Source: Fistularia commersonii
Lineage: Eukaryota; Chordata; Actinopteri; Syngnathiformes; Fistulariidae
DNA length: 64,000 nucleotides
Assembly (NCBI GenBank): GCA_037954325.1
Contig: JBBMNZ010000014.1
Coordinates: 17,665,956-17,729,955 of the forward strand
Reading direction: 5' to 3'
The translations under genes were made by a program, and so were the position numbers. The number at the start of each line of letters is the position of its first letter. Position 1 is the stretch's first letter. The notes beneath the pieces are model-generated. The model was given only the letters and a program-made list of their open reading frames with translations. It had not been told where the DNA came from and searched no databases. Below are positions 41,036 through 51,790 of the stretch, one piece after another.

Positions 41036-41830
41036 GTATGGCTATATATTTTCAAAATGTTGCAGGATCACAATGATTTTGACTTATATTATGCAGAATC
41101 AAGCCCTTTTCAACATATTTCAGCACCAGCAAGCTGCTAGAAAGGAATCTTTAGTTATTGACACTCTGTTGCAAAAAAGCTTCAACTCAGTGAGATAAAC
41201 ACTTTTTGACCGTATGGCTATATCTTTTCAAAATGTTGCAGGATCACAATGATTTTGACTTACATTATGCAGAATCAAGCCCTTTTCAACATATTTCAGC
41301 ACCAGCAAGCTGCTAGAAAGGAATCTTTAGTTATTGACACTCTTTATCAAAAAAGCTTCAACTTTGTGAGAAAAACACTTTTTGACCGTATGGCTATATC
41401 TATTCAAAATGTTGGAGGATCACAATGATTTTGACTTATATTATGCAGAATCAAGCCCTTTCCAACATATTTCAGCACAAGCAAGCTGCTAGAAAGGAAT
41501 CTTTAGTTATTGACACTCTTTATCAAAATCGCTTCAACTCAGTGAGATAAACACTTTTTGACCGTATGGCTATATCTTTTCAAAATGTTGCAGGATCACA
41601 ATGATTTTGACTTATATTATGCAGAATCAAGCCCTTTTCAACATATTTCAGCATCGGCAAGCTGCTAGAAAAGAATCTTTAGTTATTGACACTCTTTATC
41701 AAAAACGCTTCAACTCAGTGAGAAAAACACTTTTTGACCGTATGGCTATATCTTTTCAAAATGTTGCAGGATCACAATGATTTTGACTTATATTATGCAG
41801 AATCAAGCCCTTTTCAACATATTTCAGCAC

Positions 41831-41840
41831 CAGCAAGCTG
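41831..41840. other. Short inverted repeat CAGC-AA-GCTG in each monomer
   Basis: CAGC and GCTG flank AA, and an overlapping alternative pairs AGCA with TGCT around AGC. The stem is only 4 bp. Several variant families break it: CTATTAG in the right part of the array, CTTATAG in E-type monomers. Short dyads are known to be common in centromeric satellites, but this one is small enough to be chance. Confidence 0.4.
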
Positions 41841-41913
41841 CTAGAAAGGAATCTTTAGTTATTGACACTCTTTATCAAAAAAGCTTCAACTCAGTGAGAT
41901 AAACACTTTTTGA

Positions 41914-41921
41914 CCGTATGG
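41914..41921. other. Dyad site CCRTAYGG in each monomer
   Basis: Nearly every monomer has one of three forms here: CCGTACGG and CCATATGG, both perfect 8-bp palindromes, or CCGTATGG, the half-changed form shown at this position. I did not see the fourth combination, CCATACGG. The CATATG form is an NdeI site. The forms differ only at two CpG/TpG-CpA positions, so stepwise loss of methylated CpG could explain them. A role as a protein-binding site is possible but not shown. Confidence 0.6.
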
Positions 41922-42490
41922 CTATATCTTTTCAAAATGTTGCAGGATCACAATGATTTTGACTTATATTATGCAGAATCAAGCCCTTTTCAACATATTT
42001 CAGCATCGGCAAGCTGCTAGAAAAGAATCTTTAGTTATTGACACTCTTTATCAAAAAAGCTTCAACTCAGTGAGAAAAACACTTTTTGACCGTATGGCTA
42101 TATCTTTTCAAAATGTTGCAGGATCACAATGATTTTGACTTATATTATGCAGAATCAAGCCCTTTCCAACATATTTCAGCATCGGCAAGCTTATAGAAAA
42201 GAATCTTTAGTTATTGACACTCTTTATCAAAAACGCTTCAACTCAGTGAGAAAAACACTTTTTGACCGTATGGCTATATCTTTTCAAAATGTTGCAGGAT
42301 CACAATGATTTTGACTTATATTATGCAGAATCAAGCCCTTTTCAACATATTTCAGCACCAGCAAGCTGCTAGAAAGGAATCTTTAGTTATTGACAATCTT
42401 TATCAAAAAAGCTTCAACTCAGTGAGATAAACACTTTTTGACCATATGGCTATATCTTTTCAAAATGTTGCAGGATCACAATGATTTTGA

Positions 42491-43330
42491 CTTATATTAT
42501 GCAGAATCAAGCCCTTTTTAACATATTTCAGCACCAGCAAGCTGCTAGAAAGGAATCTTTAGTTATTGACACTCTTTATCAAAAAAGCTTCAACTCAGTG
42601 AGAAAAACACTTTTTGACCGTACGGCTATATTTTTTCAAAATGTTGCAGGATCACAATGATTTTGACTTATATTATGCAGAATCAAGCCCTTTTCAACAT
42701 ATATCAGCACCAGCAAGCTGCTAGAAAGGAATCTTTAGTTATTGACACTCTTTTTCAAAAAAGCTTCAACTCAGTGAGAAAAACACTTTTTGACCGTATG
42801 GCTATATCTTTTCAAAATGTTGCAGGATCACAATGATTTTGACTTATATTATGCAGAATCAAGCCCTTTCCAACATATTTCAGCACCAGCAAGCTGCTAG
42901 AAAGGAATCTTTAGTTATTGACACTCTTTATCAAAATCGCTTCAACTCAGTGAGATAAACACTTTTTGACCGTACGGCTATATCTTTTCAAAATGTTGCA
43001 GGATCACAATGATTTTGACTTACATTATGCAGAATCAAGCCCTTTTCAACATATTTCAGCACCAGCAAGCTGCTGGAAAGGAATCTTTAGTTATTGACAC
43101 TCTGTTGCAAAAAAGCTTCAACTCAGTGAGATAAACACTTTTTGACCATATGGCTATATCTTTTCAAAATGTTGCAGGATCACAATGATTTTGACTTATA
43201 TTATGCAGAATCAAGCCCTTTTCAACATATTTCAGCACCAGCAAGCTGCTAGAAAGGAATCTTTAGTTATTGACACTCTTTATCAAAAAAGCTTCAACTC
43301 AGTGAGAAAAACACTTTTTGACCATATGGC
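42491..43330 (+). repeat. Partial D unit (D4)
   Basis: About five monomers repeat the D3 opening: TTTTTAACAT, TACGG with ATTTTTTC near 42,630, ACATATATCAGC, AAAATCGC with TACGG near 42,970, and the same fused GCTGGAAAGG monomer that marks D3. Sharing the fused monomer shows that D4 derives from a D3-like copy after that loss. It breaks off into E3. This holds the last TACGG form I saw in the window. Confidence 0.8.
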
Positions 43331-44165
43331 TATATCTTTTCAAAATGTTGCTGGATCACAATGATTTTGACTTATATTATGCAGAATCAAGCCCTTTTCA
43401 ACATATTTCAGCATCGGCAAGCTGCTAGAAAAGAATCTTTAGTTATTGACACTCTTTATCAAAAATGCTTCAACTCAGTGAGAAAAACACTTTTTGACCG
43501 TATGGCTATATCTTTTCAAAATGTTGCAGGATCACAATGATTTTGACTTATATTATGCAGAATCAAGCCCTTTCCAACATATTTCAGCATCGGCAAGCTT
43601 ATAGAAAAGAATCTTTAGTTATTGACACTCTTTATCAAAAACGCTTCAACTCAGTGAGAAAAACACTTTTTGACCGTATGGCTATATCTTTTCAAAATGT
43701 TGCAGGATCACAATGATTTTGACTTATATTATGCAGAATCAAGCCCTTTTCAACATATTTCAGCACCAGCAAGCTGCTAGAAAGGAATCTTTAGTTATTG
43801 ACAATCTTTATCAAAAAAGCTTCAACTCAGTGAGATAAACACTTTTTGACCATATGGCTATATCTTTTCAAAATGTTGCAGGATCACAATGATTTTGACT
43901 TATATTATGCAGAATCAAGCCCCTTTCAACACATTTCAGCACCAGCAAGCTGCTAGTAAGGAATCTTTAGTTATTGACACTCATTATCAAAAAAGCTTCA
44001 ACTCAGAGAGATAAACACTTTTTGGACCATATGGTTATATCTTTTCAAAATGTTGCAGGATCACAATGATTATGACTTATATTATGCAAAATCAAGCCCT
44101 TTTCAACATATTTCAGCACCAGCAAGCTGCTAGAAAGGAATCTTTAGTTATTGACACTCTTTATC
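43331..44165 (+). repeat. E cassette copy E3 (partial)
   Basis: GCATCGGCAAGCTGC near 43,411, CAAAAATGC near 43,460, GCATCGGCAAGCTTATAG near 43,587, then CTAGTAAGG, ACTCATTATC, CAGAGAGATAAAC and ATGGTTATATC follow the E1 tail order. One extra G occurs in TTTGGACC near 44,023. The right edge abuts the CAGAGTGATAAAAAC monomer that leads into block F. Confidence 0.8.
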
Positions 44166-44313
44166 AAAAAAGCTTCAACTCAGAGTGATAAAAACTTTTT
44201 GACCGTATGGCTATATCTTTTCAAAATGTTGCAGGATCACAATGATTTTGACTTACATTATGCAAAATCAAGCCCTTTTCAACATATTTCAGCACCAGCA
44301 AGCTGCTAGAAAG
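44166..44313 (+). repeat. Junction monomer between blocks E and F
   Basis: A satellite monomer with CAGAGTGATAAAAAC near 44,181 and TACATTATGCAAAATC. It is followed by the F unit, and copies of it lie in the same order near 55,087 and 59,835. It belongs to the cassette that was copied to the right part of the array. Confidence 0.75.
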
Positions 44314-47305
44314 GAATCTTTAGTTATTGACACTCTGTTGCAAAAAAGCTTCAACTCAGTGAGAAAAACACTTTTTGACCGTATGGCTATATCTTTTCGA
44401 AATGTTGCAGGATCACAATGATTTTGACTTATATTATGCAGAATCAAGCCCTTTTCAACATATTTCAGCACCAGCAAGCTATTAGAAAGGAATCTTTAGT
44501 TATTGACACTCTGTTGCAAAAAAGCTTCAACTCAGTGAGATAAACACTTTTTGACCGTATGGCTATATCTTTTTAAAATGTTGCAGGATCACGATGATTT
44601 TGACTTATATTATGCAGAATCAAGCCCTTTTCAACATATTTCAGCACCAGAAAGCTGCTAGAAAGGAATCTTTAGTTATTGACACTCTGTTGCAAAAAAG
44701 CTTCAACTCAGTGAGAATAACACTTTTTGACCGTATGGCTATATCTTTTCAAAATGTTGCAAGATCACAATGATTTTGACTTATATTATGCAAAATCAAG
44801 CCCTTTTCAACATATTTCAGCACCAGCTAGCTGCTAGAAAGGAATCTTTAGTTATTGACACTCTTTATCAAAAAAGCTTCAACTCAGTGAGATAAACACT
44901 TTTTGACCGTATGGCTATATCTTTTCAAAATGTTGCAGGATCACAATGAATTTGACTTATATTATGCAGAATCAAGCCCTTTTCAACATATTTCAGTACC
45001 AGCAAGCTGCTAGAAAGGAATCTTTAGTTATTGACACTCTTTATCAAAAAAGCTTCAACTCAGTGAGATAAACACTTTTTGACCGTATGGCTATATCTTT
45101 TCAAAATGTTGCAGGATCACAATGATTTTGACTTACATTATGCAGAATCAAGCCCTTTTCAACATATTTCAGCACCAGCAAGCTGCTAGAAAGGAATCTT
45201 TAGTTATTGACACTCTGTTGCAAAAAAGCTTCAACTCAGTGAGATAAACACTTTTTGACCATATGGCTATATCGTTTCAAAATGTAGGAGGATCACAATG
45301 ATTTTGACTTATATTATGCAGAATCAAGCCCTTTTCAACATATTTCAGCACCGGCAAGCTGCTAGAAAAGAATCTTTAGTTATTGACACTCTGTTGCAAA
45401 AAAGCTTCAACTCAGTGAGATAAACACTTTTTGACCATATGGCTATATCGTTTCAAAATGTAGGAGGATCACAATGATTTTGACTTATATTATGCAGAAT
45501 CAAGCCCTTTTCAACATATTTCAGCACCGGCAAGCTGCTAGAAAAGAATGTTTAGTTATTGACACTCTTTATCAAAAACGCTTCAACTCAGTGAGATAAA
45601 CATTTTTTGACCGTATGGCTATATCTTTTCAAAATGTTGCAGGATCACAATGATTTTGACTTATATTATGCAGAATCAAGCTCTTTTTAACATATTTCAG
45701 CACCAGCAAGCTGCTAGAAAGGAATCTTTAGTTATTGACACTCTGTTGCAAAAAAGCTTCAACTTAGTGAGATAAACACTTTTTGACCATATGGCTATAT
45801 CTTTTCAAAATGTTGCAGGATCCCAATGATTTTGACTTATATTATGCAGAATCAAGCCCTTTTCAACATATTTCAGCACAAGCAAGCTGCTAGAAAAGAA
45901 TCTTTAGTTATTGACACTCTGTTTCAAAAACGCTTCAACTCAGTGAGATAAACACTTTTTGACCATATGGCTATATCTTTTCAAAATGTTGCCGGATCAC
46001 AATGATTTTGACTTATATGATGCAGAATCAAGCCCTTTTCAACATATTTCAGCACCAGCAAGCTATTAGAAAGGAATCTTTAGTTATTGACACTCTGTTG
46101 CAAAAAAGCTTCAACTCAGTGAGATAAACACTTTTTGACCATATGGCTATATCTTTTTAAAATGTTGCAGGATCACAATGATTTTGACTTATATTATGCA
46201 GAATCAAGCCCCTTTCAACAAATTTCAGCCCCAGCAAGCTGCTAGAAAGGAATCTTTAGTTATTGACACTCTGTTGCTAAAAAGCTTCAACTCAGTGAGA
46301 TAAACACTTTTTGACCATATGGCTATATCTTTTTAAAATGTTGCAGGATCACAATAATTTTGACTTATATTATGCAGAATCAAGCCCTTTTCAACATATT
46401 TCAGCACCAGCAAGCTGCTAGAAAGGAATCTTTAGTTATTGACACTCTGTTGCAAAAAAGCTTCAACTCAGTGAGAAAAACACTTCTTGACCGTATGGCT
46501 TTATCTTTTCAAAATGTTGCATGATCACAATGATTTTGACTTATATTATGCAGAATCAAGCCTTTTTCAACATATTTCAGCACCAGCAAGCTGCTAGAAA
46601 GGAATCTTTAGTTATTGACACTCTTTATCAAAAACGCTTCAACTCAGTGAGATAAACACTTTTTGACCGTATGGGCTATATCTTTTCAAAATGTTGCAGG
46701 ATCACAATGATTTTGACTTATATTATGCAGAATCAAGCCCTTTTCAACATATTTCAGCATCGGCAAGCTGCTATAAAAGAAACTTTGGTTATTGACACTC
46801 TTTATCAAAAACGCTTCAACTCAGTGAGATAAACACTCTTTGAATTATGGCTATATCTTTTCAAAATGTTGCAGGATCACAATGAATTTGACTTATATTA
46901 TGCAGAATCAAGCCCTTTTCAACATATTTCAGCACCAGCAAGCTGCTAGAAAGGAGTCTTTGGTTATTGACACTCTTTATCAAAAAAGCTTCAACTTTGT
47001 GAGAAAAACACTTTTTGACCATATGGCTATATCTTTTCAAAATGTTGCAGGATCACAATGATTTTGACTCATATTATGCAGAATCAAGCCCTTTCCAACA
47101 TATTTCAGCACCAGCAAGCTGCTAGAAAGGAATCTTTAGTTATTGACACTGTTTATCAAAATCGCTTCAACTCAGTGAGATAAACACTTTTTGACCGTAT
47201 GGCTATATCTTTTCAAAATGTTGCAGGATCACAATGATTTTGACTTATATTATGCAGAATCAAGCCCCTTTCAACATATTTCAGCACAAGCAAGCTGCTA
47301 GAAAA
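44314..47305 (+). repeat. Block F 17-mer HOR copy F1 (2,992 bp)
   Basis: Seventeen full-length monomers with a new marker set: TTTTCGAAATG near 44,395, CTATTAG, TTTTTAAAATG, CACGATGA, CCAGAAAGC, GAGAATAAC, GCAAGATC, CCAGCTAGC, GTAGGAGG twice, GATCCCAATG, GTTGCCGG, CCCCAGC, GCATGATC, ATGGGCTAT and CTCTTTGAATTATGG. 2,992 is exactly 17 x 176. It differs from block B in almost every marker despite the same monomer count. Confidence 0.93.
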
Positions 47306-50297
47306 GAATCTTTAGTTATTGACACTCTGTTGCAAAAAAGCTTCAACTCAGTGAGAAAAACACTTTTTGACCGTATGGCTATATCTTTTCGAAATGTTGC
47401 AGGATCACAATGATTTTGACTTATATTATGCAGAATCAAGCCCTTTTCAACATATTTCAGCACCAGCAAGCTATTAGAAAGGAATCTTTAGTTATTGACA
47501 CTCTGTTGCAAAAAAGCTTCAACTCAGTGAGATAAACACTTTTTGACCGTATGGCTATATCTTTTTAAAATGTTGCAGGATCACGATGATTTTGACTTAT
47601 ATTATGCAGAATCAAGCCCTTTTCAACATATTTCAGCACCAGAAAGCTGCTAGAAAGGAATCTTTAGTTATTGACACTCTGTTGCAAAAAAGCTTCAACT
47701 CAGTGAGAATAACACTTTTTGACCGTATGGCTATATCTTTTCAAAATGTTGCAAGATCACAATGATTTTGACTTATATTATGCAAAATCAAGCCCTTTTC
47801 AACATATTTCAGCACCAGCTAGCTGCTAGAAAGGAATCTTTAGTTATTGACACTCTTTATCAAAAAAGCTTCAACTCAGTGAGATAAACACTTTTTGACC
47901 GTATGGCTATATCTTTTCAAAATGTTGCAGGATCACAATGAATTTGACTTATATTATGCAGAATCAAGCCCTTTTCAACATATTTCAGTACCAGCAAGCT
48001 GCTAGAAAGGAATCTTTAGTTATTGACACTCTTTATCAAAAAAGCTTCAACTCAGTGAGATAAACACTTTTTGACCGTATGGCTATATCTTTTCAAAATG
48101 TTGCAGGATCACAATGATTTTGACTTACATTATGCAGAATCAACCCCTTTTCAACATATTTCAGCACCAGCAAGCTGCTAGAAAGGAATCTTTAGTTATT
48201 GACACTCTGTTGCAAAAAAGCTTCAACTCAGTGAGATAAACACTTTTTGACCATATGGCTATATCGTTTCAAAATGTAGGAGGATCACAATGATTTTGAC
48301 TTATATTATGCAGAATCAAGCCCTTTTCAACATATTTCAGCACCGGCAAGCTGCTAGAAAAGAATCTTTAGTTATTGACACTCTGTTGCAAAAAAGCTTC
48401 AACTCAGTGAGATAAACACTTTTTGACCATATGGCTATATCGTTTCAAAATGTAGGAGGATCACAATGATTTTGACTTATATTATGCAGAATCAAGCCCT
48501 TTTCAACATATTTCAGCACCGGCAAGCTGCTAGAAAAGAATGTTTAGTTATTGACACTCTTTATCAAAAACGCTTCAACTCAGTGAGATAAACATTTTTT
48601 GACCGTATGGCTATATCTTTTCAAAATGTTGCAGGATCACAATGATTTTGACTTATATTATGCAGAATCAAGCTCTTTTTAACATATTTCAGCACCAGCA
48701 AGCTGCTAGAAAGGAATCTTTAGTTATTGACACTCTGTTGCAAAAAAGCTTCAACTTAGTGAGATAAACACTTTTTGACCATATGGCTATATCTTTTCAA
48801 AATGTTGCAGGATCCCAATGATTTTGACTTATATTATGCAGAATCAAGCCCTTTTCAACATATTTCAGCACAAGCAAGCTGCTAGAAAAGAATCTTTAGT
48901 TATTGACACTCTGTTTCAAAAACGCTTCAACTCAGTGAGATAAACACTTTTTGACCATATGGCTATATCTTTTCAAAATGTTGCCGGATCACAATGATTT
49001 TGACTTATATGATGCAGAATCAAGCCCTTTTCAACATATTTCAGCACCAGCAAGCTATTAGAAAGGAATCTTTAGTTATTGATACTCTGTTGCAAAAAAG
49101 CTTCAACTCAGTGAGATAAACACTTTTTGACCATATGGCTATATCTTTTTAAAATGTTGCAGGATCACAATGATTTTGACTTATATTATGCAGAATCAAG
49201 CCCCTTTCAACAAATTTCAGCCCCAGCAAGCTGCTAGAAAGGAATCTTTAGTTATTGACACTCTGTTGCTAAAAAGCTTCAACTCAGTGAGATAAACACT
49301 TTTTGACCATATGGCTATATCTTTTTAAAATGTTGCAGGATCACAATAATTTTGACTTATATTATGCAGAATCAAGCCCTTTTCAACATATTTCAGCACC
49401 AGCAAGCTGCTAGAAAGGAATCTTTAGTTATTGACACTCTGTTGCAAAAAAGCTTCAACTCAGTGAGAAAAACACTTCTTGACCGTATGGCTTTATCTTT
49501 TCAAAATGTTGCATGATCACAATGATTTTGACTTATATTATGCAGAATCAAGCCTTTTTCAACATATTTCAGCACCAGCAAGCTGCTAGAAAGGAATCTT
49601 TAGTTATTGACACTCTTTATCAAAAACGCTTCAACTCAGTGAGATAAACACTTTTTGACCGTATGGGCTATATCTTTTCAAAATGTTGCAGGATCACAAT
49701 GATTTTGACTTATATTATGCAGAATCAAGCCCTTTTCAACATATTTCAGCATCGGCAAGCTGCTATAAAAGAAACTTTGGTTATTGACACTCTTTATCAA
49801 AAACGCTTCAACTCAGTGAGATAAACACTCTTTGAATTATGGCTATATCTTTTCAAAATGTTGCAGGATCACAATGAATTTGACTTATATTATGCAGAAT
49901 CAAGCCCTTTTCAACATATTTCAGCACCAGCAAGCTGCTAGAAAGGAGTCTTTGGTTATTGACACTCTTTATCAAAAAAGCTTCAACTTTGTGAGAAAAA
50001 CACTTTTTGACCATATGGCTATATCTTTTCAAAATGTTGCAGGATCACAATGATTTTGACTCATATTATGCAGAATCAAGCCCTTTCCAACATATTTCAG
50101 CACCAGCAAGCTGCTAGAAAGGAATCTTTAGTTATTGACACTGTTTATCAAAATCGCTTCAACTCAGTGAGATAAACACTTTTTGACCGTATGGCTATAT
50201 CTTTTCAAAATGTTGCAGGATCACAATGATTTTGACTTATATTATGCAGAATCAAGCCCCTTTCAACATATTTCAGCACAAGCAAGCTGCTAGAAAA
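47306..50297 (+). repeat. Block F 17-mer HOR copy F2 (2,992 bp)
   Basis: Marker-by-marker comparison with F1 at a shift of 2,992 showed only two differences: CAACCCC for CAAGCCC near 48,143 and GATACTC for GACACTC near 49,081. That is about 99.9% identity, far closer than neighbouring monomers are to one another, and indicates a very recent duplication or an assembly duplication. Confidence 0.93.
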
Positions 50298-51790
50298 GAA
50301 TCTTTAGTTATTGACACTCTGTTGCAAAAAAGCTTCAACTCAGTGAGAAAAACACTTTTTGACCGTATGGCTATATCTTTTCAAAATGTTGCAGGATCAC
50401 AATGATTTTGACTTATATTATGCAGAATCAAGCCCTTTTCAACATATTTCAGAACCAGCAAGCTATTAGAAAGGAATCTTTAGTTATTGACACTCTGTTG
50501 CAAAAAAGCTTCAACTCAGTGAGAAAAACACTTTTTGACCATATGGCTATATCTTTTCAAAATGTTGCAGGATCACAATGATTTTTACTTATATTATGCA
50601 GAATCAAGCCCTTTTCAACATATTTCAGCACCAGCAAGCTGCTAGAAAGTAATCTTTAGTTATTGACACCCTATCAAAAAAGCTTCAACTCAGTGAGATT
50701 AACACTTTTTGACCGTATGGCTATATCTTTTCAAAATGTTGCAGGATCACAATGATTATGACTTATATTATGAATAATCAAGCCCTTTTTAACACATTTC
50801 AGCACTAGCAAGCTGCTAGAAAGGAATCTTTAGTTATTGACACTCTGTTGCAAAAAAGCTTCAACTCAGTGAGAAAAACACTTTTTGACCGTATGGCTAT
50901 ATCTTTTCAAAATGTTGCAGGATCACAATGATTTTGACTTATATTATGCAGAATCAAGCCCTTTTCAACATATTTCAGCACCAGCAAGCTATTAGAAAGG
51001 AATCTTTAGTTATTGACACTCTGTTGCAAAAAAGCTTCAACTCAGTGAGATAAACACTTTTTGACCATATGGCTATATCTTTTTAAAATGTTTCAGGATC
51101 ACAATGATTTTGACTTATACTATGCAGAATCAAGCCCTTTTCAACATATTTCAGCACCAGCAAGCTGCTAGAAAGGAATCTTTAGTTATTGACACTCTGT
51201 TGCAAAAAAGCTTCAACTCAGTGAGAAAAACACTTTTTGACCGTATGGCTATATCTTTTCAAAATGTTGCAGGATCACAATGATTTTGACTTATATTATG
51301 CAGAATCAAGCCCTTTTCAACATATTTCAGCACCAGCAAGCTATTAGAAAGGAATCTTTAGTTATTGACACTCTTTATCAAAATCGCTTCAACTCAGTGA
51401 GATAAACACTTTTTGACCGTATGGCTATATCTTTTCAAAATGTTGCAGGATCACAATGATTTTGACTTATATTATGCAGAATCAAGCCCCTTTCAACATA
51501 TTTCAGCACCAGCAAGCTGCTAGAAAGGAATCTTTAGTTATTGACACTCTGTTGCTAAAAAGCTTCAACTCAGTGAGATAAACACTTTTTGACCATATGG
51601 CTATATCTTTTTAAAATGTTGCAGGATCACAATGATTTTGACTTATATTATGCAGAATCAAGCCCTTTTCAACATATTTATGCACCAGCAAGCTGCTAGA
51701 AAGGAATCTTTAGTTATTGACACTCTGTTGCAAAAAAGCTTCAACTCAGTGAGAAAAACACTTTTTGACCGTATGGCTATATCTTTTCAA
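50298..51790 (+). repeat. Transition from block F to the 10-mer HOR
   Basis: The sequence continues as a third F copy for about one monomer (with TTTTCAAAATG, not TTTTCGAAATG, near 50,389), then diverges near 50,520. It includes one B-like monomer pair near 50,660-50,815: a short CCTATC monomer, GATTATGAC, TGAATAATC and TAACACATTT. Alternating CTATTAG and TTTTTAAAATG monomers follow. No stable HOR was found here. Confidence 0.65.

Larger units (their letters stand above)
41770..41945 (+). repeat. Reference monomer (near consensus)
   Basis: This copy lies close to the majority sequence and serves as a coordinate frame, numbered from the GATC. It holds 60 G or C in 176 bases. Landmarks: a CAGC-AA-GCTG dyad at relative 62-71, a conserved TTAGTTATTGACAC stretch near 87-100, a variable five- to six-base segment before an A-tract, a HindIII site AAGCTT at relative 112-117, GAGATAAACACTTTTT (GAGAAAAAC in the other common form), the CCGTATGG site at relative 145-152, and TCTTTTCAAAATGTTGCAG at the end. 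Because 176 is not a multiple of 3, any reading frame shifts at each unit, which argues against a coding role. Confidence 0.9.
41036..42490 (+). repeat. E cassette copy E2 (shortened)
   Basis: This matches E1 at a constant shift of 7,035: ATATATTTTC, GTTGGAGG, GCATCGGCAAGCTGC twice, and CAAGCTTATAG at 35151 against 42186. After the CAATCTTTATC monomer it passes straight into D-type sequence near 42,490. It therefore lacks the second 3-mer copy and the CTAGTAAGG/ACTCATTATC tail found in E1. Confidence 0.85.

Noticed and set aside
41770..41800. Bacterial-type promoter look-alike (TTGACT near TATATTATG)
   Set aside because: The two elements are only a few bases apart, far from the usual 16-18 bp, and recur in every monomer of what is clearly a eukaryotic satellite.
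41914..41921. CArG box (MADS-domain/SRF site) at CCATATGG
   Set aside because: A CArG box needs six A/T bases between CC and GG; this site has four at most, and many monomers have G or C within it.
44289..44477. Minus-strand open frame of 62 codons, repeated at 47281, 55197 and 59945
   Set aside because: It occurs only where the TTTTCGAAATG monomer precedes a CTATTAG monomer, and is copied along with the F cassette. No ribosome binding, splice or protein-family signal supports it.
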